From the NCBI GenBank assembly GCA_032250735.1, contig JAVVEP010000023.1, positions 1 through 47,921 on the forward strand: DNA of 47,921 nucleotides. Reading direction: 5' to 3'. The notes below the pieces were generated by a model. The model had not been told where the DNA came from. It searched no databases and saw only the letters and a list, made by a program, of their open reading frames with translations. Source of the DNA: Gammaproteobacteria bacterium (lineage in GTDB: Bacteria; Pseudomonadota; Gammaproteobacteria; SZUA-152). Of the stretch, positions 23,062-32,034 are shown in pieces. Position 1 is the stretch's first letter. Every line of letters starts with the position of its first letter. Position numbers and translations under genes: made by a program.

Positions 23062-24168
23062 ATGCGTAACAATCATCCGTTTTTTATCCGCCCTGCCGCC
23101 TGCCGGATCGCATCTGCAATGGTGCTATGGCTGGGCGCGCTGGGCCTGATGAGTGCCCCGGGCAGCGTCCTGGCCGAGGAGTCACTGGCCGTTGCGGTGG
23201 CGGAACAACGCCTAGTGCCCGAGGTGTTTGTGGCCGATGCGGTGATCGAGGCGGTGCATCAGGCCACCCTGGCGGCGGAAACCACCGGTCGTATCCAGCA
23301 GATCTTTTTCGATGTGGATGATGTGGTGGAAAAGGGCGCGCTGTTGTTGCGCTTCACCGACAAGGAGCAACAGGCCGGCGTGGCCCGCGCGGAGGCGCAG
23401 TTAAAGGAGGCGCTGGCGCGCTTGCAGCAGGCCGAGGATGAACACACGCGGGTGCAGTCGGTGTACGAGAAAAAGCTGGTGGCGAAATCCGCTGTCGACA
23501 AGACCCAGGCCGACCTCAAGGCGGCGCAGCAACGCGTCAAGGCCGCCGAGGCGGACCTCAAGAGCGCCCGCGAACAGCTGGAATATACCGTAGTGCGGGC
23601 CCCGTATTCGGGCATCGTGGTGGAGCGCCATGTCAATGTAGGTGAACGGGTACAACCCGGCACGCCCTTGATGACCGGCTTCTCGCTGGCAAAGTTGCGC
23701 GCCACGGCCAGCGTGCCGCAAGGCGTGGTGGAGGCGGTGCGCCAACACAGCCGGGTGACCATCTCCCTGGCCCGGCCGAGCGAGAATGCCGCAGTGGACA
23801 GCAGTCTGAACAGTGACCAGCTTACCGTGTATCCCTATGCCGATGCCGCGACCCATGATTTTACGGTGCGGGTCGAGCTCTCTGCCGTGCCCCCCGGTTT
23901 TTATCCCGGCATGTTCGTGAAGGCGCAATTTGTGACGGGCGAGGTATCGCGGCTGCTGGTGCCGGCGACGGCGGTGGTGCATCGCAGTGAAGTGACGGCC
24001 GTGTATGTGGTGGATGAACAGGGGCGGGTGGAGTTTCGCGCCGTGCGTATTGGCGCCTATCTGGATAAAGATACCATCGAGGTGCTGGCCGGTTTGGTCG
24101 CCGGCGAGCAGGTGGCCCTGAATCCGGTGCAGGCCGGTGTGGTGCTGAAGGCGCAACGCCGGCGCTAG
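23062..24168 (+). CDS. RND efflux periplasmic adaptor (membrane fusion protein)
   Basis: 368 aa. The signal peptide has cleavage near L-A/E-E (residue 36). A lipoyl/barrel-sandwich half is followed by a coiled-coil hairpin (about 85-165, rich in K-A-A-E-A-D-L-K-S-A), then the second lipoyl half (V-R-A-P-Y-S-G-I-V) and a beta-barrel. It bridges the inner-membrane pump to an outer-membrane channel. The start at 23062 gives a normal signal peptide; 23038 adds eight residues. It is followed by the pump gene. No TolC-like channel gene is near, so a shared channel is likely. Confidence 0.9.
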   Translation: MRNNHPFFIRPAACRIASAMVLWLGALGLMSAPGSVLAEESLAVAVAEQRLVPEVFVADAVIEAVHQATLAAETTGRIQQIFFDVDDVVEKGALLLRFTDKEQQAGVARAEAQLKEALARLQQAEDEHTRVQSVYEKKLVAKSAVDKTQADLKAAQQRVKAAEADLKSAREQLEYTVVRAPYSGIVVERHVNVGERVQPGTPLMTGFSLAKLRATASVPQGVVEAVRQHSRVTISLARPSENAAVDSSLNSDQLTVYPYADAATHDFTVRVELSAVPPGFYPGMFVKAQFVTGEVSRLLVPATAVVHRSEVTAVYVVDEQGRVEFRAVRIGAYLDKDTIEVLAGLVAGEQVALNPVQAGVVLKAQRRR

Positions 24169-24295
24169 ATCTTTCAGCTGCTGCGGTGCGGGGCATCAGC
24201 CGGTATGTCTGTCCGGCACGCATTCGGGCAGGCATTGAAACAACAACTCAAACAAACAACCAAGCAAAGCTAACCAGCCAGGTGTGAATACAAAA

Positions 24296-27200
24296 ATGGG
24301 ACTGTCCGGGCGTATCGCGAAAACGTTTCTGCTGTCAGAAATCACCCCCTTGCTGGCCCTGGTCGGCCTGTTGCTGGGTGTGTTTGCCGTACTGGTGACG
24401 CCGCGCGAAGAAGAGCCGCAGATCAATGTGACCTTCGCCAATGTGTTCGTTGCCTTTCCCGGCGCCAGCAGCCAGGAAGTCGAGCAGCTGGTCAGCACCC
24501 CTGCCGAACAGATCCTGTCGGAGATCTCCGGCATCAAACACGTCTATTCCATCTCCCAGCCGGGGCAGTCGGTGCTGACCGTGCAGTTTGAGGTCGGGGA
24601 GGATCGCACCCAGGCCATCGTGCGCCTCTATAACGCCATCTATTCTAACCAGGATTGGTTGCCCAGAAATCTCGGTGTGGCCCAGCCGATCATCAAACCC
24701 AAGGGTATTGATGATGTGCCGATCGTGACCCTGACCCTGTGGGATGAGAATGAGGCCATCGGTGGCTACGAGTTGCAGCAGGTGGCGCATGCCATCGAGG
24801 CCGAGCTGAAGCGGGTGCCGGGCACGCGTGACATCTACACCATCGGCGGCGCCGACAAGGTGGTCAGGGTGATGCCCGACGCGGCGCGTCTGTCGGCTTA
24901 CGGTATTGCGCTGGACGATCTGCGCCGCGCCCTGCAGCAGGCCAATCAATCGCAGGCGGCCGGACAGCTGGTGGCCGACAATACAGAGATACCGGTACAT
25001 GCCGGGCGCTTCCTGGCCAATGCCGATGAGGTCGCCGAGCTGGTGGTGGGGGTGAGCGGGGGACGACCGATCCGCCTGTCCGATGTCGCCCGTATTGCTT
25101 ATGGCGCGGATCAGCTTGACAGCTATGTCTGGTTAGGTGCCGGCGGCGGCGAATATCCCGCGGTGACCATCGCCATCGCCAAAAAGCCGGGCGTCAATGC
25201 CGTGGATGTGGCCAATCAGCTGATCGAGCGCTTCGAGCAACTCAAGGGTACCTTTATTCCGGATGGCATACAGGCCACGGTGACTCGCAATTACGGCGCC
25301 ACGGCGGATGACAAGGCCAAAAAGCTGATCGGCAAACTGGTGTTCGCGACGGCATTTGTGGTGTTGCTGGTGTTGTTTGCGCTGGGCCTGCGAGAGGCGT
25401 TTATCGTCGGCAGCGCCGTGGTCATCACCCTGGCCGCGACCCTGTTCGCCTCCTGGGCCTGGGGCTTTACCATCAACCGGGTGTCGCTGTTCGCGCTGAT
25501 CTTTTCCATCGGCATCCTGGTGGATGATGCCATTGTGGTGGTGGAGAATATTCATCGCCACATGCAAAAGGGCGCGAAGGATCTGCGCACCGCCATTCCG
25601 CTGGCGGTGGATGAGGTTGGCGGCCCCACCATCCTGGCCACCTTTGCGGTGATCGCCGCCCTGCTGCCGATGGCCTTCGTGAGCGGACTGATGGGCCCTT
25701 ACATGAGTCCGATCCCCATTAATGCCAGCATGGGGATGTTGATCTCGCTGGCGGTGGCCTTTGTGGTGACCCCGTGGATGGCCTACAAGTTTTTGCGCCG
25801 TGCGGCCGATGCCGGTGCGCACGCGGAAACGCCTGCCGATGATGGCAGGCTGTTTGTGTTTTTCCGGCGTTACATGGGACCGATGCTGGGCGGCGCCGCC
25901 GGGCGCGGGCGTCGCTGGTTATTGTTAGGCGTGATCCTGTTGTTGATCGCCATTTCGGTTGCCTTGCCGGTCTTTAAAGCCGTGGTGCTGAAGATGCTGC
26001 CGTTTGACAACAAATCGGAATTTCAGGTGGTGGTGGATATGCCCGAAGGCAGCAGCCTCGAACAGACCGCGCGCGTGCTGCGCGAGATCGGGGCCTATGT
26101 GTCGGGCGTGCCGGAGGTGGAAAATTATCAGGCCTACGCGGGCACCGCCTCACCGATCAATTTTAACGGCCTGGTGCGTCAGTATTATCTGCGGCGGGCG
26201 GCCAACGTGGGTGATATGCAGGTCAATCTCGCGCCCAAGGATGCGCGCGACCGGCAGAGCCACGAGATCGCCGCAGCGATGCGTGAACCGCTGGCCGCCA
26301 TCGGCAGGGCCTTTAATGCCAGTGTCAAGGTGGTGGAGGTGCCCCCGGGCCCGCCGGTGCAGTCGCCGCTGGTGGCGGAGATCTATGGCATCGACTATGC
26401 CGGGCAGCGGGCCATCGCCAAACAGGTGCGCGGCGTGTTTGACGCCACTCCGGATGTGGTGGATGTGGATGACAGCGTGGAGTCCCCGGCCAGCCGTCTG
26501 CTGCTGAGCATCGATCGACCCAAGGCCGCCCTGCTGGGCGTCGCACAGCAGACCATTGTCGCCGACATCGCCACCCTGCTGGGGGGTGAGGATGTCGGTT
26601 ATCTGCACGGCGCCCAGGTCAAATACCCGGTCCCCATTCGGCTGGCCTTCCCGGTTGCTGAGCAGGCGCACATCGATTCCGTGCTGGCCCTCAAGCTGCG
26701 CGCGGAAAACGGCAACCTGGTGCCGATGTCCGAGCTGGTGAGCGTGCGTCGCACCCCGCGCGAGCAGGCGATCTATCACAAGGATCTGTTACCGGTGGTG
26801 TTTGTTACCGGTGATCTGGCGGGCGAGCTGGACAGCCCCCTGTACGGGATGTTTGATATCGCCGCTGCGCTGTCCGCGACCGACCTGGAGGGTGTCACCG
26901 ACGGCACGACGCTGGAACAGAACTTTTTCCGTCAGCCCGCCAACCCTTACCAGTACAGCCTGAAGTGGGATGGCGAATGGCAGATCACCTTTGAGACGTT
27001 TCGCGATATGGGCATCGCCTACGGGGTGGGGATTGTGCTGATCTATCTGCTAGTGGTGGCCCAGTTCCGTTCCTATCTGGTGCCGCTGATTATCATGGCG
27101 CCGATCCCGCTCACCATCATCGGGGTGATGCCGGGACATGCCCTGTTGGGCGCGCAATACACGGCGACCTCGATGATCGGCATGATCGCCCTGGCCGGTA

Positions 27201-27481
27201 TCATCGTGCGTAACTCCATCTTGCTGGTCGACTTCGTGCAGCAGCAGGTGGCCGAGGGCATCGCCCTGGAAGAGGCCGTGCTGCGCGCCGGGGCGGTGCG
27301 CGCCAAACCCATCGTGCTGACCGGGCTGGCGGCCATGCTGGGGGCGCTGTTTATTCTCGATGACCCGATCTTCAGTGGCCTGGCGATTTCGCTGATTTTC
27401 GGCATCCTGGTCTCCACGGTGTTGACCCTGGTGGTGATTCCGGTGATGTATTACGCCTTTCACTACCGGGCCGCGCAATAG
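24296..27481 (+). CDS. RND family efflux pump permease
   Basis: 1061 aa, the usual size for AcrB-like pumps. There are twelve membrane helices in two halves with large periplasmic loops. Helix 4 carries the proton-relay pair in G-I-L-V-D-D-A-I-V-V-V-E-N, and helix 10-11 has G-M-I-A-L-A-G-I-I-V-R-N-S-I-L. The early P-R-E-E-E-P-Q-I segment suits the multidrug-type branch rather than the metal-type CusA branch. The start is taken at ATG 24296, with AGGTG about 10 nt upstream; GTG 24284 is an alternative. The substrate is unknown. Confidence 0.92.
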   Translation: MGLSGRIAKTFLLSEITPLLALVGLLLGVFAVLVTPREEEPQINVTFANVFVAFPGASSQEVEQLVSTPAEQILSEISGIKHVYSISQPGQSVLTVQFEVGEDRTQAIVRLYNAIYSNQDWLPRNLGVAQPIIKPKGIDDVPIVTLTLWDENEAIGGYELQQVAHAIEAELKRVPGTRDIYTIGGADKVVRVMPDAARLSAYGIALDDLRRALQQANQSQAAGQLVADNTEIPVHAGRFLANADEVAELVVGVSGGRPIRLSDVARIAYGADQLDSYVWLGAGGGEYPAVTIAIAKKPGVNAVDVANQLIERFEQLKGTFIPDGIQATVTRNYGATADDKAKKLIGKLVFATAFVVLLVLFALGLREAFIVGSAVVITLAATLFASWAWGFTINRVSLFALIFSIGILVDDAIVVVENIHRHMQKGAKDLRTAIPLAVDEVGGPTILATFAVIAALLPMAFVSGLMGPYMSPIPINASMGMLISLAVAFVVTPWMAYKFLRRAADAGAHAETPADDGRLFVFFRRYMGPMLGGAAGRGRRWLLLGVILLLIAISVALPVFKAVVLKMLPFDNKSEFQVVVDMPEGSSLEQTARVLREIGAYVSGVPEVENYQAYAGTASPINFNGLVRQYYLRRAANVGDMQVNLAPKDARDRQSHEIAAAMREPLAAIGRAFNASVKVVEVPPGPPVQSPLVAEIYGIDYAGQRAIAKQVRGVFDATPDVVDVDDSVESPASRLLLSIDRPKAALLGVAQQTIVADIATLLGGEDVGYLHGAQVKYPVPIRLAFPVAEQAHIDSVLALKLRAENGNLVPMSELVSVRRTPREQAIYHKDLLPVVFVTGDLAGELDSPLYGMFDIAAALSATDLEGVTDGTTLEQNFFRQPANPYQYSLKWDGEWQITFETFRDMGIAYGVGIVLIYLLVVAQFRSYLVPLIIMAPIPLTIIGVMPGHALLGAQYTATSMIGMIALAGIIVRNSILLVDFVQQQVAEGIALEEAVLRAGAVRAKPIVLTGLAAMLGALFILDDPIFSGLAISLIFGILVSTVLTLVVIPVMYYAFHYRAAQ

Positions 27482-27552
27482 ATGGCGGCGGGCAGATGGG
27501 GCGGTGGGTCGGTGAACTCTCTCTACAGAGATATCGCGGCAGCCGATAAATC

Positions 27553-27568
27553 ATGTGAATATTCACAT
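27553..27568. promoter_or_regulatory. Perfect 16-bp palindrome upstream of the LysR gene
   Basis: ATGTGAATATTCACAT is a perfect palindrome 88 bp before the LysR start and 72 bp after the RND stop. Such symmetric sites with a T-N-A core are typical of LysR-type self-regulation. It resembles a CRP site but has a 4-bp rather than 6-bp centre. Confidence 0.45.
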
Positions 27569-27655
27569 CATCTAAACTAATTGCCGCGGTTTGACGTCGC
27601 CTTCCGCAGGGTGGGGCTGTGAGAGTTGCGGTACAGCATGAGGTAGGAACCGACC

Positions 27656-28564
27656 ATGGCTGATCGTAGATTGCATGTATTTTATAGCGTGGCGCGTCTG
27701 CTGAGCTTTACCAAGGCCGCCGAAGCGCTACACATGACCCAACCCGCCGTCACCTTTCAGGTGCGTCAGCTCGAAGAACATTTCAACACGCGGTTGTTTG
27801 ACCGCACCCACAACAAGATCAGCCTCACCGCTGCCGGTGAATGTGTCCTGTCCCGGGCCGAGAAGATCTTTGAGATCTATGACGACCTGGAAAACAGCGT
27901 GCGCGAACTCACCGGCGAGATAAGTGGGGTGTTGATCCTCGGCGCGAGCACCACCATTGCCGAATACATGCTGCCGGCGCTGCTGGGCGACTTCAAGGAA
28001 AAATACCCCGACGTCAATATCCGTCTCAAGGTCTCCAACACCGACGGTATTGTGTCCATGGTGGAGAACAATGTGATCGACCTGGGGGTGGTAGAGGCCC
28101 CGGTGACCAACAAGAACCTGGCGGTGGAACCCTGTCGCACCGATCGGCTGGTGGCGATCACCCCGCCCGGACACAAGCTGGCGAAGGCCGGAAAGATTCC
28201 GGTGCAGGCGATTGTGGATTACCCGTTTATCCTGCGCGAGGAGGGTTCGGGTACGCGCGAAGTGATTATGGATTATCTGCGCGAGGCCGGCGTTGACCCT
28301 TCCTCTATCGACGTGATTATGGAACTGGGCAGCCTGGAGGCGCTCAAGGGTGCGGTGGAGGCCGGCATCGGCATCAGCATTATCTCGCGGGCCACCCTGG
28401 TCAAGGAGATCAAGCTGGGGTCGGTGGCGGTGCTGGAGCTGGATCCGCCCCTGGAGCGGCCCTTCTCGTTTGTCCACCAGAAACACAAGTTCCGCCAGCG
28501 GGCCATGGATGAGCTGCTGGATTTTGCCCGCAAGTATTGCGTGACCCATCAGGCCGAAGAGTAG
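27656..28564 (+). CDS. LysR family transcriptional regulator (CysL/YeiE-like)
   Basis: 302 aa. The N-terminal winged helix-turn-helix (residues 1-62) has S-F-T-K-A-A-E-A-L-H-M-T-Q-P-A-V-T and is followed by a linker helix. A substrate-binding domain (about 90-295) shows G-A-S-T-T-I-A-E-Y, and E-E-G-S-G-T-R that could bind an anion such as sulfate or sulfite. This resembles CysL/YeiE and selenium-related regulators. It may control the flanking efflux genes, but LysR proteins usually regulate a divergent gene and none is present. Confidence 0.9.
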   Translation: MADRRLHVFYSVARLLSFTKAAEALHMTQPAVTFQVRQLEEHFNTRLFDRTHNKISLTAAGECVLSRAEKIFEIYDDLENSVRELTGEISGVLILGASTTIAEYMLPALLGDFKEKYPDVNIRLKVSNTDGIVSMVENNVIDLGVVEAPVTNKNLAVEPCRTDRLVAITPPGHKLAKAGKIPVQAIVDYPFILREEGSGTREVIMDYLREAGVDPSSIDVIMELGSLEALKGAVEAGIGISIISRATLVKEIKLGSVAVLELDPPLERPFSFVHQKHKFRQRAMDELLDFARKYCVTHQAEE

Positions 28565-28594
28565 GTTGTCGCAATCGCCCGCCGAGTGATGTAG

Positions 28595-28966
28595 ATGAGT
28601 CCGGCCGAAAAGAAGCTCCTGCGACTGTATAAAAAGCTGTCGGCGAGCGAGCGGGAGAACCTGCTGGCCTTCGCCGAGTTTTTGCTGTCGCGGCAGGGCA
28701 GTGGCTTGGCGGAACCGATTCCCGAACCCCGGCACATCCCCCGCGCCGAGAATGAAAGCGTGGTGGCCGCGCTGAAACGACTCTCGGCCAGCTATCACAT
28801 GTTAGACGAGCCGCGGCTGTTGAACGAATCCTCCACCCTGATGACCCAGCATGTGATGCAGGGCCGGGATGTCAATGAGGTGATCGACGATCTGGAGGCG
28901 CTGTTTGAGCGGTTTTATCGGCAACTGCTCGATGAGGTCGCCGCCGACGATCGGTCTCCTGACTGA
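28595..28966 (+). CDS. Conserved hypothetical protein, helical
   Basis: 123 aa, predicted all-helical and charged. It opens with an amphipathic S-P-A-E-K-K-L-L-R-L-Y-K-K-L segment and has a helical tail rich in Glu/Leu (D-D-L-E-A-L-F-E-R-F-Y). No membrane segment or known motif is seen. It starts 30 bp after the LysR stop and may be co-transcribed. I do not recognise the family; its codon use matches the neighbours, so it is likely a real gene. Confidence 0.7.
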   Translation: MSPAEKKLLRLYKKLSASERENLLAFAEFLLSRQGSGLAEPIPEPRHIPRAENESVVAALKRLSASYHMLDEPRLLNESSTLMTQHVMQGRDVNEVIDDLEALFERFYRQLLDEVAADDRSPD

Positions 28967-28985
28967 GCGCCTGTCGGAATCCGCG

Positions 28986-29258
28986 TTACAGCCCGTAGTC
29001 CAGCGGGTCAAGCAGGTCGGTGTCGGTGCCCGCCCGCTTTGCCGTTTCGATGGCGCGCAACAGCTGGCTGTGTTCATGCCCCCCATGCCCGGAATGCAGA
29101 TAGACCTCGGCGGCGTGTAATACCTTTTCCAGTTGCCTGATGCGGTAGTGGTGGTTCAACAGTACCTTGGCGAGATGCTGGGGGTCTTCGCCGTGCTCAC
29201 GCATGCGCGCGGCCTCTTCAAGTGCCTGTTCCAGTTCCTGCTGAGTGGGGACGCCCAT
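28986..29258 (-). CDS. Conserved hypothetical protein, small helical
   Basis: 90 aa. Two or three helices; a mid-region H-Y-R-I-R-Q-L-E-K-V-L-H-A-A-E and a His-rich turn (H-S-G-H-G-G-H-E-H) that could bind metal. An AGAGGAT sequence 9 nt upstream supports the ATG at 29258. It is convergent with the preceding hypothetical gene (19 bp apart) and upstream of nothing obvious. Function unknown. Confidence 0.7.
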   Translation of the reverse strand: MGVPTQQELEQALEEAARMREHGEDPQHLAKVLLNHHYRIRQLEKVLHAAEVYLHSGHGGHEHSQLLRAIETAKRAGTDTDLLDPLDYGL

Positions 29259-29366
29259 GGTTTGATCCTCTGTCTGGCTTTAAAAATATCCGGAATCGGT
29301 AGCCGAAGCGGGAGTCGATCCGCCGCGCTGAAAGCTCCGGTCTGCGGATCGCGGCGGGAGCCCCGG

Positions 29367-29834
29367 TCAAATCGCCTTGGCGGCCGCCAACACCGCTTCC
29401 ACGTGACCGGCGACCTTCACCTTGCGCCACTCGGCACGCAGCACGCCCTGGTCGTCGATGAGAAACGTGCTGCGTTCGATGCCCATGAGCTTTTTGCCAT
29501 ACATATTCTTTTCCTTGATGACGTCGAACAGGGCGCAGAGTTTCTCCTCCTGGTCGGACAGCAGCTCAAAGGGAAAGCCCTGTTTGCTCTTGAAGTTTTC
29601 GTGGGATCTGATGCTGTCACGCGAGACCCCGAGGACCACGGTGTTGGCGCGTTTGAACTGGTTATAGTGGTCGCGAAAGTCCTGGCCCTCGGTGGTGCAG
29701 CCGGGGGTGCTGTCCTTGGGATAAAAGTAGATCACCACCTTTTTGCCCTTGAGTTCGCTGAGCCGGATGTCCTGCTCACCGGTGGCGGGTAGCGCAAAGT
29801 CGGGGACCTTTTTTTCGATGCTTGCCTTGCTCAT
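29367..29834 (-). CDS. bcp: Thioredoxin-dependent peroxiredoxin (Bcp/PrxQ family)
   Basis: 155 aa. The peroxidatic Cys is C46 in S-T-P-G-C-T-T-E-G. The usual resolving Cys five residues later is Gln51 here, so this is the one-Cys form of the family or uses a Cys elsewhere (C91 in E-K-L-C-A-L). It reduces hydroperoxides. The start at M-S-K-A-S (29834) fits the family; the open frame to 29921 has no matching residues. It follows gcvR on the same strand, the same pairing as in E. coli. Confidence 0.95.
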   Translation of the reverse strand: MSKASIEKKVPDFALPATGEQDIRLSELKGKKVVIYFYPKDSTPGCTTEGQDFRDHYNQFKRANTVVLGVSRDSIRSHENFKSKQGFPFELLSDQEEKLCALFDVIKEKNMYGKKLMGIERSTFLIDDQGVLRAEWRKVKVAGHVEAVLAAAKAI

Positions 29835-29872
29835 GTCTTTTCCGTTGCTGTCAGATGAATGTTCAGGATCGG

Positions 29873-30403
29873 TTACGGTTTCGAGGGTTCCATTGTGGCA
29901 TCCATGTTGAGCGTTTCGCAAAAATCGAAAAACTCGTCACGCAGTCCGGCGATATGCTGGCTGGCCGGAACATTGGCGGTGATCTGCAGGGCAAACATGG
30001 GGGTGCCGGTGTGTGCCGCGGCATACTGGGTGGTATTGAGTTCCTGAATATTGATCTTGCGGCTGGAAAAGAAGTGGGCCAGCTGGTGCACGATGCCGGG
30101 CTGGTCGATGGAGATCACCTCGATGCTGTAGGGCATCAGGTCGGTGGAGGGCTCGCTCATCTCGGTGCGTTTACAGGTAATACTGAGGCCGAGTGACTCG
30201 CTGGCCGTGCTCAGGGCGTCTTCCAGCTTGGTCAGTTCATTCCAGCGGCCGGAGACCATCAGCATGATGGCGAATTCACCGCCCAGCACGCTCATACGGC
30301 TGTCGATGATGTTGCAGTGGCAGGCCATGACCGTTTCCGACAATTTGTCGACAATGCCCGGTTTGTCCTCGCCCAGCGCCGTGATGACCAGTAAGCTTTT
30401 CAT
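29873..30403 (-). CDS. gcvR: Glycine cleavage system regulator GcvR, two ACT domains
   Basis: 176 aa from M-K-S-L-L-V-I-T. There are two ACT domains (about 3-80 and 93-170), each with a D-x-P-G-I-V turn (E-D-K-P-G-I-V and I-D-Q-P-G-I-V) that senses small ligands such as glycine. In E. coli GcvR blocks the activator GcvA. Here no gcvA is in the window. It sits divergently beside dapA and ahead of bcp, as in enteric bacteria, which supports the name. Confidence 0.9.
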   Translation of the reverse strand: MKSLLVITALGEDKPGIVDKLSETVMACHCNIIDSRMSVLGGEFAIMLMVSGRWNELTKLEDALSTASESLGLSITCKRTEMSEPSTDLMPYSIEVISIDQPGIVHQLAHFFSSRKINIQELNTTQYAAAHTGTPMFALQITANVPASQHIAGLRDEFFDFCETLNMDATMEPSKP

Positions 30404-30598
30404 GTAGTGCCTCTTTTCATGTAGTACCTCTTCAATTAAATAGTCGGGTGATGTCCCCGCATCCGCGCTGCGATCGGCCATCGGTGATCCTCTGGGGTGT
30501 GATTATCTCTGTTGTTGAACACTATTGTTAGTCCATGCAGGGCCGATTTTGAAGGCCGTTGACCGTGCCGTGCCTGGGTCATGGCTCGGGGCTACCAT

Positions 30599-30792
30599 CG
30601 CTAGTGTGGTGCTTCATATGAAGCGTGCATTTAGAAAGCCACTCAAGGCGCGAGTGCACCAACAGTAGGCGCTTTAGGCGACGCGGCAATCGCGCCTTGA
30701 GTGGCTTCCCGTAGGGCGAGATAGAGTCTTTAGGGCCCACCTCAAGTCTATCTCGTCTAAATGTGCGGTTTATATGAAGCACCACACTGGCG
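30599..30792. repeat. Three-way-junction palindromic element between gcvR and dapA
   Basis: Outer arms 30599-30635 and 30756-30792 pair over 37 bp with four mismatches. Inside are a perfect 18-bp hairpin (30636-30653 with 30690-30707) and an 8-bp hairpin (30717-30724 with 30748-30755). The whole folds as a cloverleaf. No coding capacity, and no sequence match to the other palindromes in the window, although the topology is alike. It may be a MITE or a repeat transcribed as a structured leader. Confidence 0.8.
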
Positions 30793-30893
30793 TCAATGCG
30801 GTATAGCTGTTGTCATCAAGGGGGTGGGTCAGTACCATTACGCCTTTGAATCTTGGGCCTCGGATCCTTCCGGCCCGGTCGCGGAGAATTCCC

Positions 30894-31769
30894 ATGTTTC
30901 ACGGCAGTATGGTGGCCCTGGTCACGCCCATGCAGGCAGATGGCTCGATCGACAATGAGTGCCTGGATCGTCTGGTGGATTTTCACATCGAGAACGGCAC
31001 GGACGCCATTATCGCGGTCGGCACCACTGGCGAGTCCGCCACCCTGGATGAACACGAGCACTGCGCCACGATTCGCCGCATCGTGGACCATGCCGCCGGA
31101 CGCGTCCCCGTCATCGCCGGTACCGGCGCCAACTCCACCCGGGAAGCCATTGACCTGACCCGCTGCGCAATGGAGGCGGGCGCCGATGCCTGTCTGCTGG
31201 TGACGCCCTATTACAACAAGCCGACTCAGGAAGGGCTTTACCTGCACCATCGCGCGGTGGCCGAGGCGGTCTCGATCCCGCAGATTCTGTATAACGTTCC
31301 GGGTCGTACTGCGGTGGACATGCTGCCGGCGACCGTGGAACGGCTGGCCGCGATCAGCAACATCATCGGCATCAAAGAGGCCACCGGCAATCTCGCCCGC
31401 GGTCAGGAGATTCTCGACCGCTGCGGTGACCGGCTGGATCTGTACAGCGGCGACGATGCGACAGCGATGGAGCTGATCCTGATGGGCGCCAGGGGCGACA
31501 TCTCGGTCACCGCCAACGTTGCCCCCCGGGCCATGCACGAGATGTGCGCCGCCGCCCTGCGGGGAGATCGCGCCGAGGCCGAACGCCTCAATGCCGGCTT
31601 GATGCCGCTGCACGAGAAGCTGTTTCTCGAGGCCAATCCGATTCCGGTGAAATGGGCCCTGCAGGAGATGGGCCTGATCCCGGGCGGGATCCGTCTGCCG
31701 CTCACGCCCCTGGCCGAGTCATGCCGGGAGCCCTTGCGCAAGGCCCTGCAGCAGGCGGGCGTGCTGTAG
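30894..31769 (+). CDS. dapA: 4-hydroxy-tetrahydrodipicolinate synthase
   Basis: 291 aa. This TIM-barrel aldolase condenses pyruvate with aspartate semialdehyde in lysine and peptidoglycan synthesis. Schiff-base Lys161 is in G-I-K-E-A-T-G-N, Tyr133 is in Y-N-V-P-G-R-T, and the G-T-T-G-E motif holds Thr44/Thr45. GGAGA lies 7 nt before the ATG at 30894; the longer frame to 30810 reads poor sequence. It begins the dapA-bamC-purC series known from enteric bacteria, here with a structured repeat both before and after it. Confidence 0.97.
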   Translation: MFHGSMVALVTPMQADGSIDNECLDRLVDFHIENGTDAIIAVGTTGESATLDEHEHCATIRRIVDHAAGRVPVIAGTGANSTREAIDLTRCAMEAGADACLLVTPYYNKPTQEGLYLHHRAVAEAVSIPQILYNVPGRTAVDMLPATVERLAAISNIIGIKEATGNLARGQEILDRCGDRLDLYSGDDATAMELILMGARGDISVTANVAPRAMHEMCAAALRGDRAEAERLNAGLMPLHEKLFLEANPIPVKWALQEMGLIPGGIRLPLTPLAESCREPLRKALQQAGVL

Positions 31770-31835
31770 TATCCGTGCGGGTGTAGCCGTTGCCGCCGTT
31801 GGCGGGTAACCCACCGACCCGATTTTTTGAGTAGC

Positions 31836-31983
31836 CCACTTACTATTGAGTCGCATGAACAGGATGCCTTTCAATCAAGACACGCTGAGAATACATCCGT
31901 GTACGCTCGACAGCAGCATCCCTGCTGCTGACGGTCTTGATTGAAGGGCATCCTGTTCATGCGCCTTGTTAGCAAGGTAAGCC
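31836..31983. repeat. Long palindromic element with two-hairpin core (copy 2)
   Basis: Arms 31852-31881 and 31934-31963 pair over 30 bp with one mismatch; a short CTTAC/GTAAG outer match extends it. The 52-nt core (31882-31933) has hairpins TACA-tccg-TGTA and CAGCAGC-atccct-GCTGCTG, which match copy 1 at 22015-22066 with compensatory changes. The arms share no sequence with copy 1. It lies in the 265-bp dapA-bamC gap. Confidence 0.85.
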
Positions 31984-32034
31984 AATCAAGTGGCCCACTG
32001 TAATTTTACCCGTTCGATTAATGGTGACTCTGTA

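Noticed and set aside
27553-27568. CRP-binding site
   Set aside because: The half-sites TGTGA/TCACA are separated by 4 bp rather than 6, so a standard CRP site is unlikely.
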